Positions 16,394-24,562 of a DNA stretch of 64,000 nucleotides are shown piece after piece. Within the stretch, counting starts at the first letter, position 1. Each line of letters opens with the position of its first letter. Origin of the DNA: Wenjunlia vitaminophila DSM 41686 (lineage in GTDB: Bacteria; Actinomycetota; Actinomycetes; Streptomycetales; Streptomycetaceae); contig NZ_KB904634.1 in the NCBI RefSeq assembly GCF_000380165.1, positions 193,051 through 257,050 of the forward strand, written 5' to 3'. Both the position numbers and the translations under genes were made by a program. Below the pieces are notes generated by a model. The model was not told where the DNA came from. It made no database searches and saw nothing but the letters and a program-made list of their open reading frames with translations.

Positions 16394-17515
16394 ATGGCTG
16401 CTGTGACCAGGTTCTCCGGCGTGCGGGGGGACAGCCCGGGCTCCTCCGGGCCCGCGGGTCCCCGCGGACCGCGCAGGGACGGAGCGGACGGCACCGGCGG
16501 TGCGGCGGACACCGGTGGTGGGGGGATCAACGGGGGGTCCGGTGGGCCCGGTGGTCGTGGGGGGCCCGGCGACGCGGGCGGCCCCCGCGACGCCGGTCTC
16601 GCCGAGCTGGACCGGGTGGTGGGCGAGTTGGTGGAGCGCCCCGGGGTGAGCGGTGCGCGGGCGCGTCAGCTCCGCTGGGTCGCCGGTGAGATCCGGCGCG
16701 CCAGCGGGCACCGGGAGTTCCCCGCCGGCGCGGGCGCCTCACTGGCCGCTCTGCTCGACTCCCCCGCCGTGACCGCCTACCTGGCCCTGGCCCGCCGGGG
16801 GGAGCTGCGTACCCGGGTGGTGCCGGACCCGGCCCGGGTGTCCGACGCCAGCATGCGGGTGCGCGCCGACTGCCTGGAGTTGGTGGCGGGGGCGGCGGGG
16901 CTGCCGCCGCCCCCCGCCCAGCGGCCGGTGGCGCCCGACCCCAGGCCGGTGGTGCCGTCGCGGCAGCGGTCGCTGCTGCGACGGCACCTGGCGGACCAGG
17001 CCGGGCACCGGGACGCGGACGCGGGGCGGGTGCGCCTGCTGGCCCTGGTGGGGGTGGTGCTCGACACCGGGGCACGGGCGGGTGAGTTGTGCGCCCTGCG
17101 CGTGGACGACCTGGCGGATGACCTCACGACGGTGCGGATCGTGCGCCGCCCCCAGGCCCGGTCGGTGAGTCCGCCGGTCACCGAGGTGTTGCCGCTGTCC
17201 GCGCCGTCCCGCGCGGCCCTTCGGCACTGGCTCCCCGCCCGCGAGGAGTTGGTGGCCGGTCTGCAGGGCGCGAAGACGGCGCTGTGGGTGTCGGTGCGGA
17301 GCAACCACGCGGGCGTCCTCGACGAGGACGGGAGGGCCAGTCGGCGCCCTGCCGGCATGCCGTTGATGCCGCGTGGTCTGGCCCGCGCCTACACCCGGGC
17401 GGTGGTGCGGCTGAACGCCGAGATGGCTGGCCGTGCCGGCTGGGAGCCGCTGCCCTACCGCCTGGAGCAGCTCCGCAGGGCGGTCCTCCAGGACCCCCGC
17501 ACCAGCCCGCCGTGA
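16394..17515 (+). CDS. Tyrosine recombinase-like protein without a recognisable active-site C-terminus
   Basis: Protein of about 373 aa. After a Gly/Pro-rich low-complexity N-terminus (to about residue 65) comes a helical region like the core-binding domain. The segment LLALVGVVLDTGARAGELCALRVDDL then matches box I of tyrosine recombinases (TGaRxgEL), carrying the first catalytic Arg. The second half has VLPLSAPSRAALRHWL and MPRGLARAYTRAV as expected, but no HxLRHxFAT block and no terminal catalytic Tyr; only LPYRLEQLRRAVLQ lies near that place. It is therefore probably not an active integrase and more likely a chromosomal paralogue with a DNA-binding or structural role. No att-like repeats were noticed. 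Confidence 0.65.
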   Translation: MAAVTRFSGVRGDSPGSSGPAGPRGPRRDGADGTGGAADTGGGGINGGSGGPGGRGGPGDAGGPRDAGLAELDRVVGELVERPGVSGARARQLRWVAGEIRRASGHREFPAGAGASLAALLDSPAVTAYLALARRGELRTRVVPDPARVSDASMRVRADCLELVAGAAGLPPPPAQRPVAPDPRPVVPSRQRSLLRRHLADQAGHRDADAGRVRLLALVGVVLDTGARAGELCALRVDDLADDLTTVRIVRRPQARSVSPPVTEVLPLSAPSRAALRHWLPAREELVAGLQGAKTALWVSVRSNHAGVLDEDGRASRRPAGMPLMPRGLARAYTRAVVRLNAEMAGRAGWEPLPYRLEQLRRAVLQDPRTSPP

Positions 17516-17681
17516 CCGCCGCGCGGTGGCCGGCGGGCAGCTCGGTGACGCTTCGTGTGACGAACGCCACACCGAGTGCGATCCACGGCGTGAGACCACG
17601 GGATTAGCCAGGTCACGGGACGGGAAATGCTCGCTATGGCCGAGGCAGAAGGCCCGCCAGGCCCACCTCGAGGGGGAAGTC

Positions 17682-18083
17682 ATGCGCAGTTCTGAGCCAT
17701 TGCGCCCATCCACCAGCGACCAGTCCGCCGACCCCGGTGACGGTTTCGCAGGAACGGGCACGACCGATGAGGACATGTGGGAGATCTTCCGCGTGGTCTG
17801 TCCCGACTGCCGGCAGCCGATCGCGCTCCTGGCCGACGAGGAGGTGCTGCCCGAGCACGCCCTGTGTCCCACACCCTGGAACCCGTTCGGCCTGAGCGTG
17901 TGCCGGGGCTCCGGGCGCCCGGTGGAGGACGCGGGCCCGGTGGTGGACGTCCTGGACACCGAGGACGAGCACGTCGCCGCCGCACTGCTCACCCTCCCCG
18001 AGGGCCTCGACTGGAGGACGCAGCCGTTCTCCCACGCCAGCGGCGCCGTCTGCCGCCCCATCAGGGTGCCCCGGCACGGCTGA
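17682..18083 (+). CDS. Conserved hypothetical protein with a CPDC motif
   Basis: Protein of 133 aa. After an acidic, disordered-looking 30 residues comes DEDMWEIFRVVCPDCRQPIALLADEEVLPEHALCPTPWNPFGLSVCRGSGRP. The CPDC pair plus two later cysteines could form a zinc site. The rest is acidic and Pro-rich. I do not recognise a function. The ATG follows GAGGGGGAAG at a good distance. It ends 13 bp before the GH114-like lipoprotein gene, but that gene appears to have its own promoter. Confidence 0.7.
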   Translation: MRSSEPLRPSTSDQSADPGDGFAGTGTTDEDMWEIFRVVCPDCRQPIALLADEEVLPEHALCPTPWNPFGLSVCRGSGRPVEDAGPVVDVLDTEDEHVAAALLTLPEGLDWRTQPFSHASGAVCRPIRVPRHG

Positions 18084-18089
18084 TACCTT
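18084..18089 (+). promoter_or_regulatory. -10 hexamer for leaderless GH114-like gene
   Basis: TACCTT followed by 7 nt and the GTG at 18097, with no Shine-Dalgarno between. The hexamer begins directly after the stop codon of the preceding gene. Confidence 0.45.
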
Positions 18090-18096
18090 CCCGTAC

Positions 18097-18930
18097 GTGC
18101 GTACCTCCGACCGGGTCGCCGCCGCACTGGCCATGGCCGCGGTAGCCACCGTCGCCCTCCTGGCCGGCGGCTGTTCCCCGGAGCCCACCACGAAGACGCC
18201 GCCGCGACCCGCGGTCGAACCGCCCCCCACGGGCGGCGCGTTCGACTACCAGATCACCGAGGGCTACCCGCCGGCCGACGGTGTCCGGGTGGTCGCCCGC
18301 GACCGCAGGGACCGGCCGGCGCCCGGCGCCTACTCCATCTGCTACGTCAACGCCTTCCAGGCGCAGCCCGACGAGCTGGCCTGGTGGCGGCGGAACCATC
18401 CCGACCTGCTGCTCAGGGACGAGCAGGGCTCCCTGGTGATCGACCGCGACTGGGACGAGGCGTTGCTCGACCTGTCCACCGCGGCGAAGCGCGGACGCGT
18501 CGCCACGGTGGTGGGCGGCTGGACCGACGGCTGCGCCAGCAACGGTTTCCAGGCCGTGGAGTTCGACAACCTGGACTCGTACTCCCGCTCAGGGGGTCGG
18601 CTCACCCAGGAGCACGCCGCCGACATGGCCCGACTGCTGGTGCGCCGAGCCCACCTGCGCGGCCTCGCCGCCGCCCAGAAGAACACCGTTGAGCTGCTCG
18701 ACCGGCGTTCCCGGATCGGCTTCGACTTCGCGGTGGTCGAGGACTGCGCGCGGTACCGGGAGTGCGGCGCCTACCTCGACGCCTACCCCGGCCGGGTGTT
18801 GGACGTGGAGTACCGCACGGTGGACTTCCGCCGGGCGTGCGACACCTGGGGAGAACGGCTCGCGGTGGTCCAGCGGGACCTCGCGGTGTCCACCCCGGGT
18901 GACCCCGGTTACGTTCACCGCTCCTGCTGA
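18097..18930 (+). CDS. Secreted lipoprotein with GH114-like (endo-alpha-1,4-polygalactosaminidase) domain
   Basis: Protein of 277 aa with a lipoprotein signal peptide ending in LLAGGC (C26), then a TIM-barrel domain of the GH114/TM1410 type. Recognisable blocks are FDYQITEGYPPADGVRVVARDRRDRPAPGAYSICYVNAFQAQP, LVIDRDWDEALLDLS, FQAVEFDNLDSYSRS (acidic pair in the active-site strand), GLAAAQKNTVELL, FDFAVVEDCARYRECGAYLDAYPGRVLDVEY. Members cleave galactosaminoglycans; the substrate here is inferred only from the family. Its 3' end overlaps the convergent transporter gene by 16 bp. Confidence 0.82.
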   Translation: MRTSDRVAAALAMAAVATVALLAGGCSPEPTTKTPPRPAVEPPPTGGAFDYQITEGYPPADGVRVVARDRRDRPAPGAYSICYVNAFQAQPDELAWWRRNHPDLLLRDEQGSLVIDRDWDEALLDLSTAAKRGRVATVVGGWTDGCASNGFQAVEFDNLDSYSRSGGRLTQEHAADMARLLVRRAHLRGLAAAQKNTVELLDRRSRIGFDFAVVEDCARYRECGAYLDAYPGRVLDVEYRTVDFRRACDTWGERLAVVQRDLAVSTPGDPGYVHRSC

Positions 18931-19910
18931 CCCGGGGCGGCCCGGGTCGCGGCGACCTCCTTCCGGCCGGGGGCCAGGGCCAGCGCCGCGGTCCTGAGCT
19001 GCGGACCGACCAGGATCACCGCGTTGGCGGCCAGCACCACCGCGACCCCGACGAAGGCCAGCGCCGACCACGAGTAGTCCTCGAAGATCGTCGAAAGCAG
19101 CAGGGACACCAGCGGGAAGACCACGGTGGCGAACGCGGCGCGGTCCGGGCCGATCCAGCCGAGCAGGGTGAGGTAGGCGACGTAGGCGAACGCGGAGCCG
19201 AACAGTGCGAGGTAGGCGAGTCCGGCGAGGTACGACCAACTCATCTCCACGGTGAACCGCTGGCCGGTGGCCAGACAGCCGAGGGAGGTGAACAGCGAGC
19301 CGTAGAGCATGCTCCACGCGGTGGCCTGCACCACCGGCAGCCCCGCCTGGTGGTTCTTGGCCGAGACGATGTTCCCCAGGGAGAACGAGGCGGTGCCGCC
19401 CACCCCCAGCAGCACCCCGATGGCCAGGGTGTCCGAGCCGCCCGCCGCGGAGATCTCCTGCCAGAACACCAACACGAGCCCCAGCACCCCGGAGCCGGCC
19501 GCGGCGACCACGGACAGCGTGACCTTGCGTCCGAGGAACGCCACCCCGCCGAGGATGTTGAAGCCCACCGACAGGGCGAAGACGATGGAGACCAGGCCGG
19601 ACACCATGTGGTCGGAGGCGTAGTAGAAGAGCACGTAGTTGCCGCAGTACTGGAGCAGGCCGACCAGGGCGAACCGCAGGTGCGTGGTCCCCGGGAACCG
19701 CAACGGCAACCGGCGGGCGAAGCACCACGCGAACATGCACGCCTGGGCGAGCAGGAAGCGGTAGGCCACCGACACCGCCGGGTCCACACTGCCGAGTTGG
19801 AGCTGGATGCCGATCCAGGTGGAGCCCCACAACGCCACGATCAGCGCGAACAGCAGGACGGGCAGGGTCTTGCGCTGCACCGTGGGCCCGGATGCGGGGG
19901 CGCCGGCCAT
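18915..19910 (-). CDS. EamA/DMT-family transporter
   Basis: Membrane protein of 331 aa with ten hydrophobic segments in two EamA repeats. The first opens with LLFALIVALWGSTWIGIQLQLGSVDPAVSVAYRF (the GSTW motif of the DMT superfamily) and the second with GVLLGVGGTASFSLGNIVSAKNHQ. Members export amino acids and related metabolites. It follows the four-gene 4-hydroxyphenylglycine operon on the same strand after 122 bp, so it is the likely exporter of its product, although that link is inference. The ATG at 19910 has AGGAGAG upstream. Its last 16 bp overlap the opposing lipoprotein gene. Confidence 0.88.
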   Translation of the reverse strand: MAGAPASGPTVQRKTLPVLLFALIVALWGSTWIGIQLQLGSVDPAVSVAYRFLLAQACMFAWCFARRLPLRFPGTTHLRFALVGLLQYCGNYVLFYYASDHMVSGLVSIVFALSVGFNILGGVAFLGRKVTLSVVAAAGSGVLGLVLVFWQEISAAGGSDTLAIGVLLGVGGTASFSLGNIVSAKNHQAGLPVVQATAWSMLYGSLFTSLGCLATGQRFTVEMSWSYLAGLAYLALFGSAFAYVAYLTLLGWIGPDRAAFATVVFPLVSLLLSTIFEDYSWSALAFVGVAVVLAANAVILVGPQLRTAALALAPGRKEVAATRAAPGQQER

Positions 19911-20032
19911 CAACTCTCCTTCGTTACTGGCCCGATGACGGTGAACGGGCGTGGCGTCAGGGGTGGTGCGGGGGGTTGCTCAGTGCCGCGGGCGGTGCCC
20001 CGGGTGGCGCGGCCCGCGGCGGCGGGCGGCCG

Positions 20033-21355
20033 TCATCCGACGGCCAGGCGCTCGTGCACCAGGGCGGCGAGCCGGTCCAGGCCCTCGTCGATCTCGCTCG
20101 GGGTCAACGAGCTGCAAGCCAGCCTGAGCTGGGTGCGTCCGCCGTCGCCCTCGTAGAAGTGGCTCATCGGCGTCCACAGGACCCCGTGCCGCCGTGCCGA
20201 GTGCTCCAGCAGCGTATCGTCCGCCGCGAAGGGCACCGTGACCACCACGAAGAACCCTCCGGCCGGCGTGTTCCAGCTCACCGTCGGGACCCCGGCGAAC
20301 CGCTGCCGCAGCCCGTCGAGGACCCGGGCGAGGTTCTTCCGGTAGATCTCGGCCTCCCGGGCGCTGGCCCGCAGCAGGCTGCCGTCGTGCTCGAGCAGCT
20401 TGCCCGCGGCGACCGCCTGGCTCACCGGCGAGGTGTTCACCGTGAGCATGCTCTTGACCTTTGACAGCTCGTCGGCGAACAGGGACTCCGTGCCGTCCGC
20501 GGCCACGACCCGCTGGTCGGCGACGGCGAAGCCGATCCTGGCCCCGGGGAAGCAGGTCTTGGCGAGCGAACCCAGGTAGACGACGCCGCGTTCGGTGTCG
20601 AGCGCCTTGAGCGTGGGGGGGTGGGTCCCGTCGGCGGAGAACAGGCCGTAGGGGTTGTCCTCGAGCAGCAGCACCCCCTCGTCGGCGGCGACCCGCAGCA
20701 GCTCCCGGCGGGTCGCCGCCGACAGGCTGACCCCGGCCGGGTTGGAGAAGTCCGGCACCAGGTACAGCGCCCGGGGGCGGACGCCGGCCTGCCTGGCCGT
20801 GCCGATCTTCGCCCGGAGGTCGTCCAGGTCCACCCCGGTGCCGTCCTCGCGCACCGGCAGCACCGGCATGTCGAGCAGCCGGGCCGCCCCGGTGAGCCCG
20901 ACGTAGGTCGGGGAGACGGCCAGGACGGCGTCCCGTTCGTCCGCGCGCAGGGCACGCAGCGTCAGGAAGAGCGCCTCCTGGCAGCCCACGGTCACCACGA
21001 TGGACTCCGGGTCCACCTCGATCCCCTCGTCCACCGCCAGGTTCCTCGCGATCAGGTGGTGGATGACGCCCTTGGTGCGGCCGTACTGGAACAGGGTGCG
21101 GCGCACCCGCTCGTCGTCGTAGTGCAGGTCCCGCGCCAGGTGGTCGCAGAAGCGGTCCAGGTACCGGTGGAGGTCCGCGACGTCGAACCCCGCCTCGCTG
21201 GGCCGACCGGGCGCGAACGAGACGGCGTCGGGGAACCGGTTGGCCACCTCGTTGAGGAAGTTCATCGACAGCAGGGCCGGATCGCCGAGCGACGGGTGCA
21301 GGTCGTGCAGGTGGAGGCGCCCGGCGGCCACGGCCGGCTCGACACGGCTGGTCAT
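20033..21355 (-). CDS. hpgT: 4-Hydroxyphenylglycine aminotransferase (HpgT-type)
   Basis: PLP-dependent class I aminotransferase of 440 aa that would convert 4-hydroxyphenylglyoxylate to 4-hydroxyphenylglycine (Hpg). It carries sequence typical of HpgT: ALLSMNFLNEVANRFPDAV, LFQYGRTKGVIHHLIARNLA, IVVTVGCQEALFLTLRAL, YLVPDFSNPAGVSLS, LEDNPYGLF, and the Schiff-base lysine in YLGSLAKTCFPGARIGF (K266). The C-terminal WNTPAGGFFVVVTVPF and GVLWTPMSHFY also fit. Its ATG overlaps the stop of the dioxygenase gene (ATGA). The specific assignment leans on the two upstream genes, which make the matching keto acid. Confidence 0.85.
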   Translation of the reverse strand: MTSRVEPAVAAGRLHLHDLHPSLGDPALLSMNFLNEVANRFPDAVSFAPGRPSEAGFDVADLHRYLDRFCDHLARDLHYDDERVRRTLFQYGRTKGVIHHLIARNLAVDEGIEVDPESIVVTVGCQEALFLTLRALRADERDAVLAVSPTYVGLTGAARLLDMPVLPVREDGTGVDLDDLRAKIGTARQAGVRPRALYLVPDFSNPAGVSLSAATRRELLRVAADEGVLLLEDNPYGLFSADGTHPPTLKALDTERGVVYLGSLAKTCFPGARIGFAVADQRVVAADGTESLFADELSKVKSMLTVNTSPVSQAVAAGKLLEHDGSLLRASAREAEIYRKNLARVLDGLRQRFAGVPTVSWNTPAGGFFVVVTVPFAADDTLLEHSARRHGVLWTPMSHFYEGDGGRTQLRLACSSLTPSEIDEGLDRLAALVHERLAVG

Positions 21356-22266
21356 GCGGTCGGGCCCGCCCACGTCTGCGGGCAGTAGCGCGGGTCGGTG
21401 TAGTCCGGGTTGCCCTGCGCGTCGCGGCGCACCACGTGGTCGTGGTTGTAGCTGAGCACCGACCCGTCGGCCAGGGGGTACCGCTGCCAACGGTTGTCGC
21501 CGTCCTGGAGGTGCAGGGAGATGGCCCGACGGGGCCGGTCGCTGCGGTTGGCTCCGCTGCCGTGGTAGGTCTTGCAGTGGTGGAAGCTCATGTGTCCCCG
21601 GGGGATCACCATCGGGACCTTGGTCACCTCGGCCCCGTTGTGCTCGGCGTTGGCGGCGAGCATGGCCTCCAGCTCGGACCGGTCCCGGTCGGCGAAGTGC
21701 CGGGTCACCGAGTCGTCCGCGCCGATCTCCTTCCACTGGTGACTGCCGTCCACCATGGTGATGGTGCCCATCTCCTCGGTGCAGTCGTGGAACGGTATGA
21801 AGGCGGTGAGCATCCGCTCCGAGGTGCTGGTGGACCAGTAGTGCTTGTCGAAGTGCCAGGGCACGATGTTGCTCTGCTCCTCGGGCCGCGGCGGCTTGTA
21901 GATCATCGTGGCCTGGAAGACCCGTATCGCCTCGGCGCCGGCCAGGCGGGCCGCCACCGCGCCGATCAAGGGCTTGGTGAGGACGCGGCGGATGGCGTCC
22001 ACCTCGACGTGCACGTAGTCGTTGTGCCGCTGTACCTCGCCGTGCTCCGGGGTCCAGTAGGCGATGCGCGGGGGGTGGGTGGGCAGCGGGTGGTCGCGGT
22101 GGCCGGCGTAGAAGTCGTCGCTGGCCCGGGTCAGGGCGTCCACCTCGTCATCGGTGAGCAGCTTCTTGCTCAGGTACCAGCCGTGTTCCTGGTAGAAGCG
22201 CACGTCCTCGTCGGTGGGCAGCAGGTCGAGTTCGGTGTCGGTGAGCACGAACGGGTTCGTCGTCAT
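21352..22266 (-). CDS. Phytanoyl-CoA dioxygenase (PhyH)-family Fe(II)/2-oxoglutarate oxygenase
   Basis: Protein of 304 aa with a PhyH-type double-stranded beta-helix. The iron ligands are visible as the HxD of IVPWHFDKHYW and the distal His in MSFHHCKTYHGSGANRS, followed by RPRRAISLHLQ, whose Arg should bind 2-oxoglutarate. The N-terminus (EDVRFYQEHGWYLSKKLLTDDEVDAL) is the usual PhyH opening. It sits between the 4-hydroxymandelate oxidase and the Hpg aminotransferase with ATGA overlaps on both sides, so it is made with the pathway; an oxygenase is not needed to make Hpg. The substrate is unknown: Hpg, a pathway intermediate, or a further amino acid are possible. Confidence 0.85.
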   Translation of the reverse strand: MTTNPFVLTDTELDLLPTDEDVRFYQEHGWYLSKKLLTDDEVDALTRASDDFYAGHRDHPLPTHPPRIAYWTPEHGEVQRHNDYVHVEVDAIRRVLTKPLIGAVAARLAGAEAIRVFQATMIYKPPRPEEQSNIVPWHFDKHYWSTSTSERMLTAFIPFHDCTEEMGTITMVDGSHQWKEIGADDSVTRHFADRDRSELEAMLAANAEHNGAEVTKVPMVIPRGHMSFHHCKTYHGSGANRSDRPRRAISLHLQDGDNRWQRYPLADGSVLSYNHDHVVRRDAQGNPDYTDPRYCPQTWAGPTA

Positions 22267-23489
22267 CGGGGTTCCTCCGTGGATGCCCCGCCCTCCGGGC
22301 GGACGGGGGACGAGATCGGTTCCCAGCGCGCCCGGGGCGGTGCGTCGGGGGTGTGGCACGGCCCGTTGACCAGCCGCAGGCGCCGGACGGCGGACGGGTC
22401 GGCGCAGCCGGACAGGGCCATGGCCTCGCGCAGTTCCTCGTCGAGCAGCGACAGCGCGGTACGCACCCCCTCCTGCCCACCCGCGGCCAGGCCCCACAGG
22501 GCGGGGCGGCCGATCAGCACCCCGCTGGCGCCCAGCGCCAGGGCCTTGAGCACGTCGGTCCCGTGGCGCACCCCGCTGTCCAGCAGCAGGGCGCACCGCC
22601 CGGCGACCGCGTCGCGCACCGCGGGGAGGGCGTCGACGGAGGCCACCGCGCCGTCGAACTGTCGGCCGCCGTGGTTGGACACGACCAGGGCGGCGACGCC
22701 CAGGTCGGCTGCCCGGTCGGCGTCGTCGGGGTGGAGCACTCCCTTGAGGATCAGCGGCAGCCGGGTCCGCTCCCGCAGTCGGGCCAGGTCGTCCCAGCTC
22801 AGGGTCGGGTCGAAGGCGGAGCTCGTGTGGTCGGCGACGGCGGACGCCCCGGCCCGGCGGTCCTGGGGTCCGCGGGCGACCTCGGGGCTGAGGTTGACCG
22901 CGCTGACGCCGACCGGCAGGGCGAAGTCGTTGCGGATGTCCCGCAGCCGCCGGCCCATCCGGGGGACGTCCACGGTGACCATCAGCGCCCGGCACCCGCT
23001 GTCCTCGGCCCGCTGGACCAGGTCGTGCACGAGCCCCCGGTCCCGGAGCCAGTAGAGCTGGAACCAGGGCGTGCCGCCGAGCGCGGTGATGTCCTCGATG
23101 CGCTGGCTGCTGAGGGTGCTGATGGTGAACGGGACCCCGGCGGCTGCCGCGGCCCCGGCGGTGGCCAGTTCTCCCCGCGGGTGCAGCATCCGCTGGTAGG
23201 CCATGGGTGCGATGGCCAGGGGGAGCCGGGCGCGGACGCCGACCAGGTCCCACGCCCCGGGGCCCTCGGGCTGGCCGGCGAGCACCCGGGGCACCGCGCG
23301 CAGCCGGTCGAAGGCGGCCCGGTTGCCGGCGAGGGCGGACTCGGTGCCGCTGCCGCCGCTGACGAAGTCCCACACGTCGCGGGGCAGTGCCCGTCTGGCG
23401 GCGTCGGCGAGGTCGTCCAGACGCAGGGCGCGCCCGACGGCGTCGGGGACGGGCGGGGAGGGGGTGACGGCGGCCGCGTCGGGGGTCAC
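22263..23489 (-). CDS. hmo: 4-Hydroxymandelate oxidase (FMN-dependent alpha-hydroxy acid oxidase)
   Basis: FMN enzyme of 408 aa in the lactate/glycolate/mandelate oxidase family, here predicted to oxidise 4-hydroxymandelate to 4-hydroxyphenylglyoxylate. Motifs in order: WDFVSGGSGTESALAGNR, PLAIAPMAYQRMLHPRGE, FTISTLSSQRIEDI, FQLYWLRDRGL, MVTVDVPRMGRRLRDIRNDF, LPLILKGVLHPDDA (FMN-site Lys), and VVSNHGGRQFDGAVASVDAL, which holds the catalytic His and substrate-binding Arg. GTG at 23489 overlaps the hmaS stop (GTGA) and its own stop overlaps the next ATG. The gene follows hmaS directly, as in glycopeptide-type Hpg pathways. Confidence 0.88.
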   Translation of the reverse strand: MTPDAAAVTPSPPVPDAVGRALRLDDLADAARRALPRDVWDFVSGGSGTESALAGNRAAFDRLRAVPRVLAGQPEGPGAWDLVGVRARLPLAIAPMAYQRMLHPRGELATAGAAAAAGVPFTISTLSSQRIEDITALGGTPWFQLYWLRDRGLVHDLVQRAEDSGCRALMVTVDVPRMGRRLRDIRNDFALPVGVSAVNLSPEVARGPQDRRAGASAVADHTSSAFDPTLSWDDLARLRERTRLPLILKGVLHPDDADRAADLGVAALVVSNHGGRQFDGAVASVDALPAVRDAVAGRCALLLDSGVRHGTDVLKALALGASGVLIGRPALWGLAAGGQEGVRTALSLLDEELREAMALSGCADPSAVRRLRLVNGPCHTPDAPPRARWEPISSPVRPEGGASTEEPR

Positions 23490-24562
23490 GCCGGGGTTCC
23501 CTGGGCCCTGAGCCGCTCGGCCTCCACGGCCTCGTAGAGCGCCTTGATGTTGCCGCTGCCGAAGGTCCGCGCCCCGCACCGTTCGATGACCTCGAAGAAC
23601 AGGGTGCCGCGCGGGTGGGTGGAACGGGTGAAGATCTGGAAGAGCTGACCGTCGTGGTCCTCGTCGGCCAGGACGTTCAGGTCGCGGAGCTGCTCCACGT
23701 CGTGGGCGACCAGTTCGAGGCGCCCGCGCATCAGGTCGTAGTAGGCGTCCGGGGTGCTCAGGAACCGCACCCCCGCCTCTCGCAGCGTCCCCACGGCCCC
23801 GACGACGTCGTCGGTGCGGAACGCCAGGTGCTGGACGCCGGGGCCGCCGTGGTCCCGGAGGAACTCGTCGATCTGTCCGGGGGCGGCGGAGGTGTCCGGC
23901 TCGATCAGGGTCAGCACCACCTCACCCGCGGCGCTGCGCACCACCTTGGAGTTCATCGCCTGGCGGCCGACGGCTATGTGCTCGGTGAAGATCGTCGTGA
24001 AGCCGAGGACCGTCTCGTAGAACCGCACGGTCGGTTCGAGCTGCCCGGGTTCCAGGCACACCGCGAGGTGGTCCAGGGCGTTGAGCAGGTGGGTCCGCGG
24101 TTGGTCCTGGAGGTCCGGAACCGGGGTGAAGCCCGGCGGCAGCCCGTCCGGGGTGTCCGCGGACCGCTGCACCAGGGTGTGCGTGACGTCCCCGAAACCG
24201 CTGATGGTGGCGGTGACGCTGCCGTCGGCGAGGGTGTCGGGGCCGGCCACCACCCGGCCGCCGGCGCGGGTCGCCTCCCGCACCGCCGCGGGGACGTCTC
24301 CGGTGGTCAGGGCGATGTCGGCGACACCGTTCCCATGGGCCAGGACGTAGCGGCTGGCGGGGTGGTCCTGGCTGAGTCCCCTGGTCAGCACCAGTGAGAT
24401 GGCTCCCTGACGCAGCGCGAGGGAGTAGCTGTCCCCCTCGGCCCCCCGTGATCCGGCCCAGCCGACCGGCTGGAATCCGTACCGTGCGACCAGGTCGGCT
24501 CCGGTGGCGGCGATGTCGGTGACGAAGAACTCGATGTGTCCGAGCCCCAGATCTAATGGCAT
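23486..24562 (-). CDS. hmaS: 4-Hydroxymandelate synthase
   Basis: Non-haem iron dioxygenase of 358 aa that converts 4-hydroxyphenylpyruvate to 4-hydroxymandelate, the first step of Hpg synthesis. It belongs to the two-domain HPPD superfamily; the iron ligands are H165 (NALDHLAVCL), H245 (PGVQHLAFRT) and E324 (FFEVIERCG). It is HmaS rather than the tyrosine-catabolic HPPD because the segment AMNSKVVRSAAGEVVLTLIEPD has the LTLIEPD of mandelate synthases instead of the FPINEP of HPPD, and because the oxidase and aminotransferase of the same pathway follow. First gene of the operon. The ATG at 24562 has GGAGGAG upstream. Confidence 0.9.
   Translation of the reverse strand: MPLDLGLGHIEFFVTDIAATGADLVARYGFQPVGWAGSRGAEGDSYSLALRQGAISLVLTRGLSQDHPASRYVLAHGNGVADIALTTGDVPAAVREATRAGGRVVAGPDTLADGSVTATISGFGDVTHTLVQRSADTPDGLPPGFTPVPDLQDQPRTHLLNALDHLAVCLEPGQLEPTVRFYETVLGFTTIFTEHIAVGRQAMNSKVVRSAAGEVVLTLIEPDTSAAPGQIDEFLRDHGGPGVQHLAFRTDDVVGAVGTLREAGVRFLSTPDAYYDLMRGRLELVAHDVEQLRDLNVLADEDHDGQLFQIFTRSTHPRGTLFFEVIERCGARTFGSGNIKALYEAVEAERLRAQGTPA

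Noticed and set aside
16394-17515. An integrase marking an integrated mobile element
   Set aside because: No catalytic Tyr region, no tRNA gene or flanking repeats, and the neighbours are ordinary chromosomal genes with the same base composition.
23486-24562. The gene as 4-hydroxyphenylpyruvate dioxygenase of tyrosine breakdown
   Set aside because: The HmaS-type LTLIEPD segment replaces the HPPD FPINEP, and the mandelate oxidase and aminotransferase follow in the operon; no homogentisate pathway gene is near.
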